Shown: positions 28,000-37,395 of the stretch, in pieces
Position numbering within the stretch: the first letter of the stretch is position 1
Layout: every line of letters starts with the position of its first letter
Assembly (NCBI RefSeq): GCF_023074185.1
Contig: NZ_JADPKY010000114.1
Coordinates: forward strand, 33,196-97,195
Source of the DNA: Bradyrhizobium sp. 132
Lineage (GTDB): Bacteria > Pseudomonadota > Alphaproteobacteria > Rhizobiales > Xanthobacteraceae
Reading direction: 5' to 3'
DNA: 64,000 nucleotides
Program-made: the position numbers and the translations under genes
Notes under the pieces: model-generated
What the model saw: the letters and a program-made list of their open reading frames with translations, nothing else
What the model was told of the DNA's origin: nothing
Database searches by the model: none

Positions 28000-28831
28000 C
28001 GCCCGCCGTCATTTTCATCATCCAATTGTTCGCATTCGACCCGAGGAGCCTGGCCCGATCGAGCCTGGCCCGATGATTAAACCGGTCCATCCATTCCGGT
28101 TCGCTCGCATCGAGCGCCTGCGAGAGCTGCTTGAACGAGACTACCGAATGGTAGTTGACCCGAATACGGGCGTGAGCACCACGAAGCTGGTGAGACACGA
28201 TCCGCAGCTGCTTGATGCAGGTTTGGTACTCGATCGTGATCCAGAAGGGTGCGAGCTGGGTCCTTGGTCGAGAGCCTGCGAGCGCTACGGCACGCAACCG
28301 GTCGATACGCCCGAGTAGCATCACGATCTGGAAGGGCGACCACCACAAGCTGGTAGGGGGCGATTGGACGCGCCCGTGCATCCACCACCCGCATCGCCAA
28401 GAGCGGACTTTTGGATTCCATACGCAACAGAATGTTGCGGTTGAATCGAGGTGGATTTGTATGCCGGCTGGCAAGGCTCACGTCGCGAGCCCACGACACT
28501 CCAGAGCGTCTTCGCCTATCCGCCGCTGGCGCACCGTATCAGCTCTCGTTTTGAATGCAACGCTGGCTCGGCCAGACGTGAGTTTGTGCGTGCGTTCGAG
28601 GCCTATCGGTCGCGAAACCTTCACGTCCTTGTCAGCTACAGTGACACGATTCATTCCGATCGCAGATCTCGCGAAGCTCAATGAGAAAGTCCTCGCGGAT
28701 GATACGGTTGTATCTGAGCGCATTCCACGTCATTCCCAAGGAGCGAGATTGGGCATTTCGGCTAGTCAGGGGGCAAGTGATTGAATTTGTGCTCGTTGCG
28801 CGTCCGTAGAGCTTCACTGGATTGTCCGGTC
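28000..28831. other. stretch without recognisable genes
   Basis: Overlapping open frames occur on both strands but none carries a motif, start signal or codon pattern I can defend. Likely decayed island DNA. Confidence 0.35.
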
Positions 28832-29341
28832 TCACAACCTCATTTGCTCAGCGGGGGGCATTCCTGGCCAAATGAGCCGCTTCTCGTAGAAGATCACTGC
28901 ATATCCGTGCAACATCCCTTCCCTGCGGCGAACATAGCCAGCGCTCTCATAAAGTCTTTGGGCCCCTACTTGGATCGTTGTTGTATCGAGCATTATCCAC
29001 TTGAAACCGAGAGCAACAGCTCGCGACTCCAATTCACGAAGAACCCTCCTTCCAAACCCTCGTCGCTGAAAGACGGGGTCGACCCGCATACGTTTTAGTT
29101 CTGCGATATCATCATCAAAAGGTTTCAGCCCACCCATGGCAGCGAACCGGGGACCAATATGCGCAACTACGAAGTCACCGCCCGAGGCGATGTATACTTC
29201 CCCGATATTGCGTAAATCATCCTCCCAAGCCCCTTCCGGGCCACACACACCAACATCCTGCGATGCGCTTCTGTGCAGATGCCATGCATCATCGCTATCC
29301 CCGGACTCGAACCGACGAAGGATCAGTTCGTCTTGAGACAT
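28832..29341 (-). CDS. GNAT-family N-acetyltransferase
   Basis: A 169-residue acetyltransferase. Motif A is RVDPVFQRRGFGRRVLRELE (acetyl-CoA pyrophosphate loop QRRGFG), and motif B/C is AQRLYESAGYVRR. GAGAGG precedes the ATG. It lies 72 bases downstream of the PrnB-like gene on the same strand, so it is probably the third gene of that operon and may modify or detoxify its product. Confidence 0.85.
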   Translation of the reverse strand: MSQDELILRRFESGDSDDAWHLHRSASQDVGVCGPEGAWEDDLRNIGEVYIASGGDFVVAHIGPRFAAMGGLKPFDDDIAELKRMRVDPVFQRRGFGRRVLRELESRAVALGFKWIMLDTTTIQVGAQRLYESAGYVRRREGMLHGYAVIFYEKRLIWPGMPPAEQMRL

Positions 29342-29412
29342 CGACTATTACCTCTCGACCGGTGGCGGACGCCTGCGCCTTTGTTTTTAGCCACGCAGAG
29401 ACCACCGTCGGC

Positions 29413-30627
29413 TTACGGGCGCGCCTCTGTCAACAGCCGCTGAGAAAGGACAGCCTCAACACTTTCCGATACCTCAACTCCGACAACTGGACGACCCGGC
29501 TCAACCGTATATTTTAAGGCCGTACTACGATGCATCCGGGTAAACCGATCCAGTGCACAAACACAGGACGTGCGCAGCGTTCCGATTTCGCCGCCGTGAT
29601 GCTCCACGACTGGCGAAATGGTCGCAACCCTGGGAAAGTCCGCTTTCCCCTTTAGCCAACCTGGCTTGAGCGGTGCACTCCCTTTACCTGACGACAGCCA
29701 GCGGAATACCTCGTGAATGCATCTCTGCGGATAATATTCGGACAGCCGGTACAGATCCCTATAAAATTGCGGTTTCTGGTGGAAGAGTTCTTCACCGACC
29801 AGTAGCACCGAGACCGCCACGATACGGGCCGAGAAGCGGCCGCTTGGACCAAGCGTATTCTTATAAGGATTCTTTCCGTAAAACACACGAAATTGGCCAA
29901 ATAAGTCCGGCGACATATGTTCATAAAAGCGCGTCAGAACATTGTTTGCTGACTCAAGGCGCTCCAGGCATGTCGCAAGACATTGCCCCGCATCCACGTC
30001 GGCCACATCACGCAACTTGAGCAGAGCGTCCATTGCTGACTGCAATTCGCTCTCGATGATCTGGTGGCCCAAGCAAAAATCTCGCTCCTCGACGCCGGCC
30101 GCGCCGAGGCAGTATACGCGTGGATCGTTCTGCAGCGGATTCGTAAGGATCATATCTTCATAGGAGAGGACCTCAATGCCAGGCCGCCGTTGACAAGTCG
30201 AGCGCGCAAGGCGGATCAGTACCTCTCCCACCGTCAGCTCGGCGTCCACGGGATGAAGGCCGGCAAACGCAGACATCTGATAAGCACAATTTACGAGATA
30301 TTGGATGTCTGTCTTAGCGATCTCGAAGTCCGACTGCGGCAGACTTAGCAGCTGCGCTTCATAGTCCGCCTCCGCAATCAGCGCGTTGATATTACGCCCA
30401 AGAGCCTTAACCGCTTCATCTGGTCGTTCACTGCATTTGATCTCCGCAATGCAGTGCGGCAGTTGATCGGCGACAAAATTGCTGACAAGCCCAAGCGGGC
30501 GTTCTCGCTGCCGGCGATCAATGCTATCGGACAGATGCGAAAATATCTCCTCCGCCTGGCAGGGCGAGCCTTGCGGGGTGGAAACGGAAAAAGGAGCGAC
30601 CATAAATGAGCGCGCACGCGACTTCAT
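29413..30627 (-). CDS. PrnB-like protein (IDO/TDO-type haem superfamily)
   Basis: A 404-residue, mostly helical protein. The segments IIESELQSAMDALLKLRDV, MSPDLFGQFRVFYGKN and LGPSGRFSARIVAVSVLLVG line up, in the same order, with helices of monodechloroaminopyrrolnitrin synthase PrnB (Pfam DUF1864), a haem enzyme related to indoleamine 2,3-dioxygenase that rearranges chlorotryptophan. CIHEVFRW is a candidate for the proximal haem His. The start overlaps the radical SAM stop (ATGA), so the two are translationally coupled. The family match is by eye; the substrate is unknown. Confidence 0.65.
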   Translation of the reverse strand: MKSRARSFMVAPFSVSTPQGSPCQAEEIFSHLSDSIDRRQRERPLGLVSNFVADQLPHCIAEIKCSERPDEAVKALGRNINALIAEADYEAQLLSLPQSDFEIAKTDIQYLVNCAYQMSAFAGLHPVDAELTVGEVLIRLARSTCQRRPGIEVLSYEDMILTNPLQNDPRVYCLGAAGVEERDFCLGHQIIESELQSAMDALLKLRDVADVDAGQCLATCLERLESANNVLTRFYEHMSPDLFGQFRVFYGKNPYKNTLGPSGRFSARIVAVSVLLVGEELFHQKPQFYRDLYRLSEYYPQRCIHEVFRWLSSGKGSAPLKPGWLKGKADFPRVATISPVVEHHGGEIGTLRTSCVCALDRFTRMHRSTALKYTVEPGRPVVGVEVSESVEAVLSQRLLTEARP

Positions 30628-32096
30628 CGAAACGCAACTTGCATTTCGGCACTTGACCCGTATCGTGCGGCCGGTGAGTAATCGTGCTTTTCGAGCAGAT
30701 CAGTTCGTTTGTCTCTTATCCTACTGTCGTTGTACGCGACCCGCTCGAGTATATTGTTCGAGAAAAATAGGAGCGATACGGCGCCCGAATTGATAGTGCC
30801 GGCGGCAGTTAGCGAAAGCAGGCCGTTTGAAATGCAGATGAGTCCTGCCGCGTTCAAGAGTTCAAGCTCGCGGCCAAAGCATTTCTCGATCGACACCCCA
30901 AACTCCCGCTCGAAGCGGGAGAGCAACACCCCACTGCTTCGCAGGGCAAACATTACCGTTCTGCGCATGAGATCATCTTGCGACAGGACAACACCCTTCC
31001 ACACAGGCTTCTCGCCCGCCTCAACCCTATATAGGTAGCGATCTAAATCTGCCTCGTTATAGAACTGGCACTGGCTCATGTAACCAAACCCGGCAACCCC
31101 AAACGGGACCAGATTATTGTCGTTCCAGGAATCGTATTTGCGGCTCTGTTGAATTGAGTGCGGCTGCGACTGCTTACTCCAATAGAAAATCGGCCCATGG
31201 CGATAGCCGAGTTTCGTGAGGATGTGCTCGGCCATAAAATGCATGATAATGCGCTCCTTAGCCCCGGCAAATTGATATCGTCCGCTAGCCAAATGGCGGG
31301 CTACGGGGTCTGTAGATTTAAACATCAATGGGAATACATTGAACTTCTCTATTCCCATATCCAGTAAGCCGATAAGTGAGTCGTACCAGCTCCGGAGCGT
31401 TTGCTGCGGCAACCCATACATGAGATCAAGCGACAGATTCTGAACGCCCATCTCATTCAGTAACTTTACGAGTTGTACTACCTCGTCCACGTGGTGCCCG
31501 CGGTTCAATATGCGTAAAATGCTCGGATCTAAACTCTGAACGCCCAATACGAAGCGGTTTACGCCGGCTCTAAGCAGTGTGGATATGCGATCTGCAGCGT
31601 CCACTTGCTTTGCAAGAGAGGGATGCAATTCGAAACTCACTTCCGACTTAGACAAGTCAAAGCGCCGGCTAATCATGCCAAATAGCGTTTCGAGTTGACG
31701 GTTGGTTAAGAACGAGGGAGTGCCGCCTCCAAAAAAAGCAGTCTCAACAGCTCTGCCACCCAGCGCTGCGTCCGACCAACTCATCTCTTTATCTAAAGCC
31801 GCCAGATAGCGCTCCACTCGCCCGGAAGATGGATTGATTTCCTTGGCGAAGTGGCAAAAGGTACAATACTGATCACAGAAGGGCATGTGAAAATAGAGAT
31901 CAATTGACGACGAAACCTGAAGCAACAACTTTTCGGCATTCAGGTCGCCCATTGCCTTGAGAGGCGGATATGTGCCGACAAGATAATCGTTGTGCATGTC
32001 AAGGTGCAAATTCCGTGACCTCAACATGTCAAGGTTAATGTCGTACGAGCGGTCGATCGCGAATTCCAAGGCCTCGGAATAGGACGGCGCACGCAT
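30624..32096 (-). CDS. HemN-like radical SAM enzyme
   Basis: A 490-residue enzyme. The 4Fe-4S motif CxxxCxxC is Cys74, Cys78, Cys81 (MPFCDQYCTFCHF), followed by AFFGGGTPSFL (SAM GGE-like motif) and NLSLDLMYGLPQQT, all HemN/HemW signatures. A C-terminal HemN-like domain follows. Such proteins include coproporphyrinogen oxidases, haem-degrading enzymes and class C methyltransferases. The ATG at 32096 is chosen because GAGGAG lies 9 bases upstream; a GTG at 32162 has no good SD. It is coupled to a PrnB-like gene, so specialised metabolism is more likely than porphyrin synthesis. Confidence 0.85.
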   Translation of the reverse strand: MRAPSYSEALEFAIDRSYDINLDMLRSRNLHLDMHNDYLVGTYPPLKAMGDLNAEKLLLQVSSSIDLYFHMPFCDQYCTFCHFAKEINPSSGRVERYLAALDKEMSWSDAALGGRAVETAFFGGGTPSFLTNRQLETLFGMISRRFDLSKSEVSFELHPSLAKQVDAADRISTLLRAGVNRFVLGVQSLDPSILRILNRGHHVDEVVQLVKLLNEMGVQNLSLDLMYGLPQQTLRSWYDSLIGLLDMGIEKFNVFPLMFKSTDPVARHLASGRYQFAGAKERIIMHFMAEHILTKLGYRHGPIFYWSKQSQPHSIQQSRKYDSWNDNNLVPFGVAGFGYMSQCQFYNEADLDRYLYRVEAGEKPVWKGVVLSQDDLMRRTVMFALRSSGVLLSRFEREFGVSIEKCFGRELELLNAAGLICISNGLLSLTAAGTINSGAVSLLFFSNNILERVAYNDSRIRDKRTDLLEKHDYSPAARYGSSAEMQVAFR

Positions 32097-32162
32097 TTTT
32101 TTAAACTCCTCTAGCTTTCTTGTGAAGGCAAGGCCCGATGGCAGCTTCGTTGCTCGTGTCAC

Positions 32163-32569
32163 ATCGCGCTCTTAAGCTCGGGCTCGTTACTGAAGTCGTG
32201 CATTTCGATCAGACGCGGATTTGTCGGCTCCTACTCGAGGCAACCACCGTAGAGCAGGCCGAGTGTCGCCATCCGCTCGGGGACACGCGGGATGATTATG
32301 GTTCGGCGAGGAAGACAAATGCCGTGGCCGAGGCCGAATGTCCTTCGGGCGGTGCGAAACGGCACCGAGGAAAGACTTCAGGCGCTGAGGAGTGCGAATA
32401 CTGCTGGAGAAAATGGTGCTCCACCTTCGAGTGTGACCCGCGCCGGGCCGGGTCGGGCGCCGAGCTCGATCTGCTCCAGCGTGCCATTGAACAACTACTG
32501 TCCGCTCCCCTCTTCGACAGGAAGCGGCCATTGCTCGAGACCAAGCTTGATTTGGTTTCCTCCCGGTCC
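32163..32569. other. stretch upstream of the radical SAM operon
   Basis: About 400 bases of broken frames; the operon promoter should be near its left end. No nod box or -24/-12 element recognised. Confidence 0.3.
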
Positions 32570-32700
32570 GACGCCAACATTCGCATGCCGCTGCATGCAT
32601 TCGACACAGAGCCGCCCAAACGTGTCACACTGGTTCGGATTTGCTCGGGAGTAAGCGCGCTCAATGCTAGTCGTGTCTGGTGGTCTTGACAGTTACCCGA
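32570..32700 (-). pseudogene. fragment of an HpgT-like aminotransferase C-terminus
   Basis: The minus strand reads LALSALTPEQIRTSVTRLGG, nearly the C-terminus of the aminotransferase at 59517-60812 (LAFSAVTPEQIRTSVTGLGH). A 32-base stretch (32623-32654) is identical, inverted, to 60706-60737. Everything upstream is gone or scrambled. Confidence 0.75.
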
Positions 32701-33109
32701 CGCGAAGAACGACAGCGGCATCCGCGAGGGACGCGGCAAAGCTTTAGGCGGGACCGCACTCAATAGCGCAGGTCCAAGGCATTGAGTCGAGCAAGTTTCA
32801 TATGAACTCCTGGGCCGGCGAATGCGAGATCGTCACGGTCGTGCGGATCCATTTACGGTGTCCCAGCAATACACGTGCCACTAAAGACATTTGCGAGCCT
32901 GGCTTGAAGAGGGCAAAACCATGTGCTTCGTGTCCACTGACGGAATACTCGCGCCTCAGTGTCTGGTCCCGGACATTAACGTCTTCAGCCGGACACGGCT
33001 GAACACGACAACGCGGAATGTTGAATGACGTTGGCGGCCTCTCATGCCGAACTCGAACATCTGCTCCAACGGCCACCTTACGACCGAATCGCTCGGCTCA
33101 TGAAGGCAG

Positions 33110-33290
33110 CGTCCCGGCACGTGACGGATATGCAAATGAACTCGTCGCTTTCTTGCGGCGCGGTGGCCACGGAGCGACTTCGATCTATTGGCAGCGCTCG
33201 GCGCGGACTTGCCAGGCGCGGTGCGTGTCGTACCGAGCGACGAACTCGGGCGCAGAGCATCGGCGCGGCCGACTCTTCGGTCAAGGTACC
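33110..33290 (+). pseudogene. hipA fragment
   Basis: One frame reads DFDLLAALGADLPGAVRVVP then SDELG, matching residues ~95-120 of the intact HipA at 22205 (DFDLLAALGTNLPGAVRALP). No start, kinase domain or stop context remains. Confidence 0.7.
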
Positions 33291-33720
33291 GTGGATCATT
33301 CTGCCCGGTTTCATCGATCTCCATGACCATCTCACCTGGAATATCCAGCCGCGATGGCTGACCGGTCGGAGTTTAACAACTGCTATGAATGGTAGGATTC
33401 GCGGAATAGGACTGCTTGCTGAACAATCCGCACTGCCGGGCAATCCCGACTTTGGCCTGCGAAGCGGAGATGTACGCGGAGATCAAGGCGCTTGCCAGTG
33501 GGGCGACCTCGGTCCTCGGGGATTGCTGAGCAGCGATAAGAGCTCTGCAAACCAGCCGTGCGTGCGGGACTTGCCCGAAACCTGGATAGGGGGATGCCGG
33601 CTTCTCGCAAAGCAACCGGTCTCCGACCGGCCTTGCGCCGGGCAGCCTCAACCTGCACGCACCAAGCCCATTGGCACTTGCTGCGGAACGCGCCTCTGTG
33701 CAAGACAATTCGTCCCAGAA
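33286..33720 (+). pseudogene. amidohydrolase fragment
   Basis: WIILPGFIDLHDHLTWNIQP carries the HxH metal motif and entry strand of a urease-superfamily amidohydrolase. Later frames read EMYAEIKALASGATSVLG. At least two frameshifts and internal stops separate the pieces. Confidence 0.7.
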
Positions 33721-33741
33721 CGGCAGTAGGGAAACCGCACT

Positions 33742-34185
33742 GTGACAGCTTCTCTTGATGGCGAAATTCGCGACGGCGGCCATCATATGCAGGTCCGCGT
33801 CTATTTCGAAGATACTGACTCCGGTCAGATTGTTTATCACGCAAATTTTTTGCGCTTCATGGAACGCGGTAGAACGAACTACTTGCGCCTGCTCGGAACC
33901 ACTCAGCAAGCGCTACTCAGAGAAGCCAAGAAAGATGCGCCCGGCTTTGCCTTCGTTGTCCGCTCCATGACGATCGATTTTCTAAAACCGGCGGTCTTGG
34001 ATGACCTGCTTGACGTCGTCACAATCCCGCAAGAGGTGAGGGGAGCGTCGATTGCGTTGCTGCAGGAATGCAGGCGCGGAGACGATCTCCTAGTCACGGC
34101 GCGTGTACGCGTGGCGTTTATTTCAGCCGGAAAGGCGCAGCGCATCCCGAAGTCGCTGCGGCTCGCTATGGAAGGGCTTCGATAG
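33742..34185 (+). CDS. YbgC/4-hydroxybenzoyl-CoA-type acyl-CoA thioesterase
   Basis: A 147-residue hotdog-fold enzyme: VYFEDTDSGQIVYHANFLRFMERGRTN carries the catalytic Asp in EDTD and the YHANFLRF helix. It should hydrolyse acyl-CoA thioesters. In most Proteobacteria ybgC heads the tol-pal operon, but no tol genes lie here, so this is an island copy. Start is GTG at 33742 or ATG at 33787 (MQVRVYF); neither has a strong SD. Confidence 0.85.
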   Translation: MTASLDGEIRDGGHHMQVRVYFEDTDSGQIVYHANFLRFMERGRTNYLRLLGTTQQALLREAKKDAPGFAFVVRSMTIDFLKPAVLDDLLDVVTIPQEVRGASIALLQECRRGDDLLVTARVRVAFISAGKAQRIPKSLRLAMEGLR

Positions 34186-34296
34186 ATCTGCCGCTTAGTT
34201 CAAGCTTTTGGCTTCCAGCGCCCCACTGAAATCAAGACATTAAGCTTCTGTTGCGACCTAGTCAAACCAGTGTTCGGGGTAATCGGCATCCAATCG

Positions 34297-34540
34297 GGGC
34301 TCTGACGCATATTCGATGATCGTGATTGTTTTTATGGCGCGCCAATCAGCCTAGCCTGAAGAAGATCGAGCTTAGCGCGCCCGTACATCTGCCGTTCGAC
34401 CAGCTTGAGCTTGGCGATGTGAGCTTTCACTTGGCCATTGGACCATGGTTGCGTAATAGCAGCGTGCACCGCGCCCTTATCGTTGGCGATCCCATTCGCG
34501 AACGAGGCAATGAGGCTTGCGGGACATGGGCCTACAAGGG
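34297..34540 (-). mobile_element. ISL3-family transposase 3' remnant and IS end
   Basis: The minus strand ends a transposase: ITQPWSNGQVKAHIAKLKLV, then KRQMYGRAKLDLLQARL and a stop, the ISL3-family C-terminus. It is cut at 34543 by the IS3 element. The terminal 116 bases are repeated at 40334-40449. Confidence 0.75.
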
Positions 34541-34582
34541 GTCTGAACCGTCCCGGGTTTGCCGGAGGCCACTTGGTTTAAG

Positions 34583-35488
34583 TTATGCCGCCATGGCGGG
34601 GTGTTCCATCATGGCGTAGTAGCGTTGCTCGGCTTCGGCCGGCGGGATGTTGCCGATGGGCTTGAGGAGCCTTCGGTTGTTGAACCAGTCCACCCATTCC
34701 AGCGTCGCGAACTCGACGGCCTCGAAGCTGCGCCATGGTCCGCGCCGATGGATCACCTCCGCCTTGTAAAGTCCATTGATCGTTTCGGCGAGAGCATTGT
34801 CATAGGAGTCTCCGACGCTGCCGACGGAGGGCTCCACGCCGGCTTCGGCCAGGCGCTCGGTGTACTTAATGGATACGTATTGGCTGCCCCTATCGCTATG
34901 ATGCACGAGCCCGCCACGATGGACCGGCCGTCGATCATGCAATGCCTGCTCCAGCGCATCGAGCACGAAGCCTGCATGCGCCGTGCGCGAGGCTCGCCAG
35001 CCCACGATCCTGCGGGCATAGGCGTCGATGACGAAGGCGACGTAGACGAAGCCGGTCCAGGTCGCGACATAGGTGAAGTCGGAGAGCCAGAGGACGTTCG
35101 GCCTCGGCGCCTTGAACTGGCGGTTGACGTGATCCAGCGGGCATGGCGCGGCCTTGTCGCTGATCGTGGTCTTGACGGGCTTGCCGCGGATGACCCCTTG
35201 TAGGCCCATGTCCCGCATCAGTCGCGTCACGGTACAACGGGCAACATCGAACCCTTCACGCTTGAGCTGCCGCCAGACCTTGCGCACGCCGTACACGCCG
35301 AAGTTCTGATAGAAGACGCGCCGGACCTCGGTCTTCAGCGCAGCATCCTGCCGGGCGCGCGCCGACAGCCTGGCGGGATCTCGCCGCTTGGCCACATGGG
35401 CTTGATAGGTCGAGGGGGCGATCGGCAGCACCTTGCAGATCGGCTCGACCCCATGCGCCCCACGATGATCCTCGATAAAGGCGATCAT
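34583..35488 (-). CDS. IS3-family transposase OrfB (DDE integrase)
   Basis: A 301-residue transposase. An HTH_21-like N-terminus precedes the rve catalytic core, with Asp in LSDFTYV, Asp in HHSDRGSQY and Glu in NALAETING. The frame is intact. It overlaps orfA by ATGA, so translation is by coupling or frameshift. Confidence 0.92.
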   Translation of the reverse strand: MIAFIEDHRGAHGVEPICKVLPIAPSTYQAHVAKRRDPARLSARARQDAALKTEVRRVFYQNFGVYGVRKVWRQLKREGFDVARCTVTRLMRDMGLQGVIRGKPVKTTISDKAAPCPLDHVNRQFKAPRPNVLWLSDFTYVATWTGFVYVAFVIDAYARRIVGWRASRTAHAGFVLDALEQALHDRRPVHRGGLVHHSDRGSQYVSIKYTERLAEAGVEPSVGSVGDSYDNALAETINGLYKAEVIHRRGPWRSFEAVEFATLEWVDWFNNRRLLKPIGNIPPAEAEQRYYAMMEHPAMAA

Positions 35489-35814
35489 GGCTTGGACCGG
35501 CGGTCGAGCTCCGCCATCGCAAAATAGGCGCTTGCCTTGCGCAGGATCTCATTGGCCTGCCGAAGCTCGCGGTTCTCTCGTTCGAGCGCCTTCAGCCTCT
35601 CGGCCGTGTCGGTCGGAACGCCGGCCCGCTGCCCGCTATCGATCTCGGCCTTCTTGACCCAGTCATGCAGCGTCTGCGGCGTGCAGCCGATCTTGGCCGC
35701 GATCGACATCACTGCCGCCCAGCGTGACGGGTGCTCACTGGCGTGATCCAGAACCATCCGAACCGCTCGGGTCCGGACCTCGGGTGAAAACTTGTTTGTC
35801 GTCTTGCTCGTCAT
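35485..35814 (-). CDS. IS3-family transposase OrfA
   Basis: A 109-residue protein with a HTH_Tnp_1 domain (FSPEVRTRAVRMVLDHASEH, TPQTLHDWVKKAE) followed by a leucine-zipper-like helix (LKALERENRELRQANEIL). It binds the IS ends. Confidence 0.92.
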   Translation of the reverse strand: MTSKTTNKFSPEVRTRAVRMVLDHASEHPSRWAAVMSIAAKIGCTPQTLHDWVKKAEIDSGQRAGVPTDTAERLKALERENRELRQANEILRKASAYFAMAELDRRSKP

Positions 35815-35865
35815 GGCTCCATCCTCTCAGGAGTTGGAGCCTCCGGCAAACCCGGGGCGGTTCAG

Positions 35866-36398
35866 TGTTAGGCTTCCGATCCTTGCCAACTTCCCCTCTG
35901 GATGCTTCCCTTTTGGACGCAGCCCAGAGCCAGTTCGGCGACGACCTAGTTGGAACTATATCGTCCAGTTGGTATTTGCCTGATTTCGAGTTTTCGGCGA
36001 ACCGGATGTTTGCGACCTCAATGCGGCGCGAATTTAACTCGGCGCCTGGCCTCAATGCTGCTGCGGCGTACACGTTTGGCGCGGTGCTAGAGCAAGCCTT
36101 GCAAAAACTCGGAGGTGATATCGAGGACCGACAGAGGTTTACCGAGACGCTGCGTGGATCTGAGGTGTTTGACACGATCCGCGGTCCCGTCAAATTCGAC
36201 GAACGTGGGAACGTTGTTGGAATCATCTTCATCGCGAAAGCTTCGCGAATATCCCGAAGCAACACGGCGCTACTCGGAAACGAGCCAATCAAGACATATC
36301 CGTTCGTAAGCCAGTTTTGGACCTACGATCCAAAGAAATTTTTGTCCGGTCGGGCCTTTTCTCGAGAGTATCCGCCGGCGCATTATCTCGAAAGATAA
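35866..36398 (+). pseudogene. ABC-transporter substrate-binding protein, C-terminal fragment
   Basis: The frame continues out of the IS and encodes about 175 residues of a Leu/Ile/Val-type periplasmic binding protein: AAAYTFGAVLEQALQKLGG and FDTIRGPVKFDERGNVVG are the usual C-terminal landmarks. The N-terminal half, start and signal peptide are missing, removed by the IS3 insertion. Confidence 0.75.
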
Positions 36399-36401
36399 TG
36401 A

Positions 36402-37367
36402 TCATACGGTCAAGGCATCCAAGACATGCTTGGCGACGTCCGGGTCGTCCAAGTACCCGATTATTCCGTGCCGGTTATCGGTACCATTCCTGACGCTGCC
36501 GTAGTTTTCGATGGCTGGGTTTACCGGGAAATTGGCTGCGTCGAGTGGGTACAGAGCGACCACGTCCCTCGGCTCAAACGCGTTGTACCAAGCTTTCGCT
36601 GGCGGTGGAAAGCCGATTGGGCGCAGTTGATCTCGTATAGCTCTAATAGCGAGTGGTGAGCCGACGGTTATGAACGCCCTCACGTTTAAGCTACGGCGGT
36701 CCGTGCGTAGTACGTTGTAGGCAACTACAGTTCCTAGCGAATGGGCAATCACGACACAGGGTTTTTCATTTAACGCAGGTCCGACGATACGGTCGACCTC
36801 GTCCCTGACGCCGGCACGTGTTGTATAAAGGTATACGTCTCGCATGATCGTCTCGATTGTGGTCTGGCTAGCTCCACCGCCATGTCGATCAATCGCACGA
36901 ATGAGTGCCTGAACCCACGCCCAATTCTGCGGGCCCCGCTCGGTTGTGTTGTTCCCGAACTCCTGTTGAACCTGAGCATCCGTTACGCCTGCACCACGGC
37001 GCATGGACTCGGCGACCGATGCTTGGAATTTCAGGAAATCGTCATCTACAGGATTCCCCTTGGCCTGAACGTCATTAGTCAAGGGTAGCTCGGACTGCCG
37101 GGCGAGTTCATCCAACTTGTCCCCATAATAGGGAAACACCACCTCGAGACTATCCGGAAGGCTGCGTTTGATTTTCGCGGCGCCGCGCTGGAGCGTATCC
37201 ATCCAAATTGACTTTAATTCACCGGGATCGCGCCCTTGCTGCGATCGGCCATGCACCAACACTAGTCGTACAGGGGCAAGATTAGCGGCCCGCGCGCGTG
37301 GGAGCGGAAGAATCGAGGCTGCCAGGCCAACTCCGGCTGCTGAAAGCAAATCACGACGAGTCACCAT
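36402..37367 (-). CDS. Tat-exported alpha/beta hydrolase
   Basis: A 321-residue protein with a twin-arginine signal (MVTRRDLLSAAGVGLAAS). An alpha/beta hydrolase follows: LVLVHGRSQQG oxyanion region, nucleophile Ser in VIAHSLGTVVAY, and candidate Asp/His in PRDVVALYP and DNRHGIIGYL. It resembles PGAP1/lipase-type hydrolases; the substrate is unknown. GGGGGAAAGACG precedes the ATG at 37367. It lies 28 bases behind the caspase gene, also Tat-exported, so the two form an operon. Confidence 0.8.
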   Translation of the reverse strand: MVTRRDLLSAAGVGLAASILPLPRARAANLAPVRLVLVHGRSQQGRDPGELKSIWMDTLQRGAAKIKRSLPDSLEVVFPYYGDKLDELARQSELPLTNDVQAKGNPVDDDFLKFQASVAESMRRGAGVTDAQVQQEFGNNTTERGPQNWAWVQALIRAIDRHGGGASQTTIETIMRDVYLYTTRAGVRDEVDRIVGPALNEKPCVVIAHSLGTVVAYNVLRTDRRSLNVRAFITVGSPLAIRAIRDQLRPIGFPPPAKAWYNAFEPRDVVALYPLDAANFPVNPAIENYGSVRNGTDNRHGIIGYLDDPDVAKHVLDALTV

Positions 37368-37395
37368 CGTCTTTCCCCCAAAGTGAATAAAACCA

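Larger units (their letters stand above)
34544..35864 (-). mobile_element. IS3-family insertion sequence, apparently complete
   Basis: Ends are inverted repeats: TGAACCGTCCCGGGTTTGCC on the left and the complement of GGCAAACCCGGGGCGGTTCA on the right (two mismatches or so). Inside are orfA and orfB overlapping by four bases. Length is about 1.32 kb. The flanking trinucleotides GTC and GTG are not a perfect target duplication. Confidence 0.9.

Noticed and set aside
28000..28831. Transposase or regulator gene in overlapping frames
   Set aside because: No frame shows conserved motifs, a start signal or continuous coding character.
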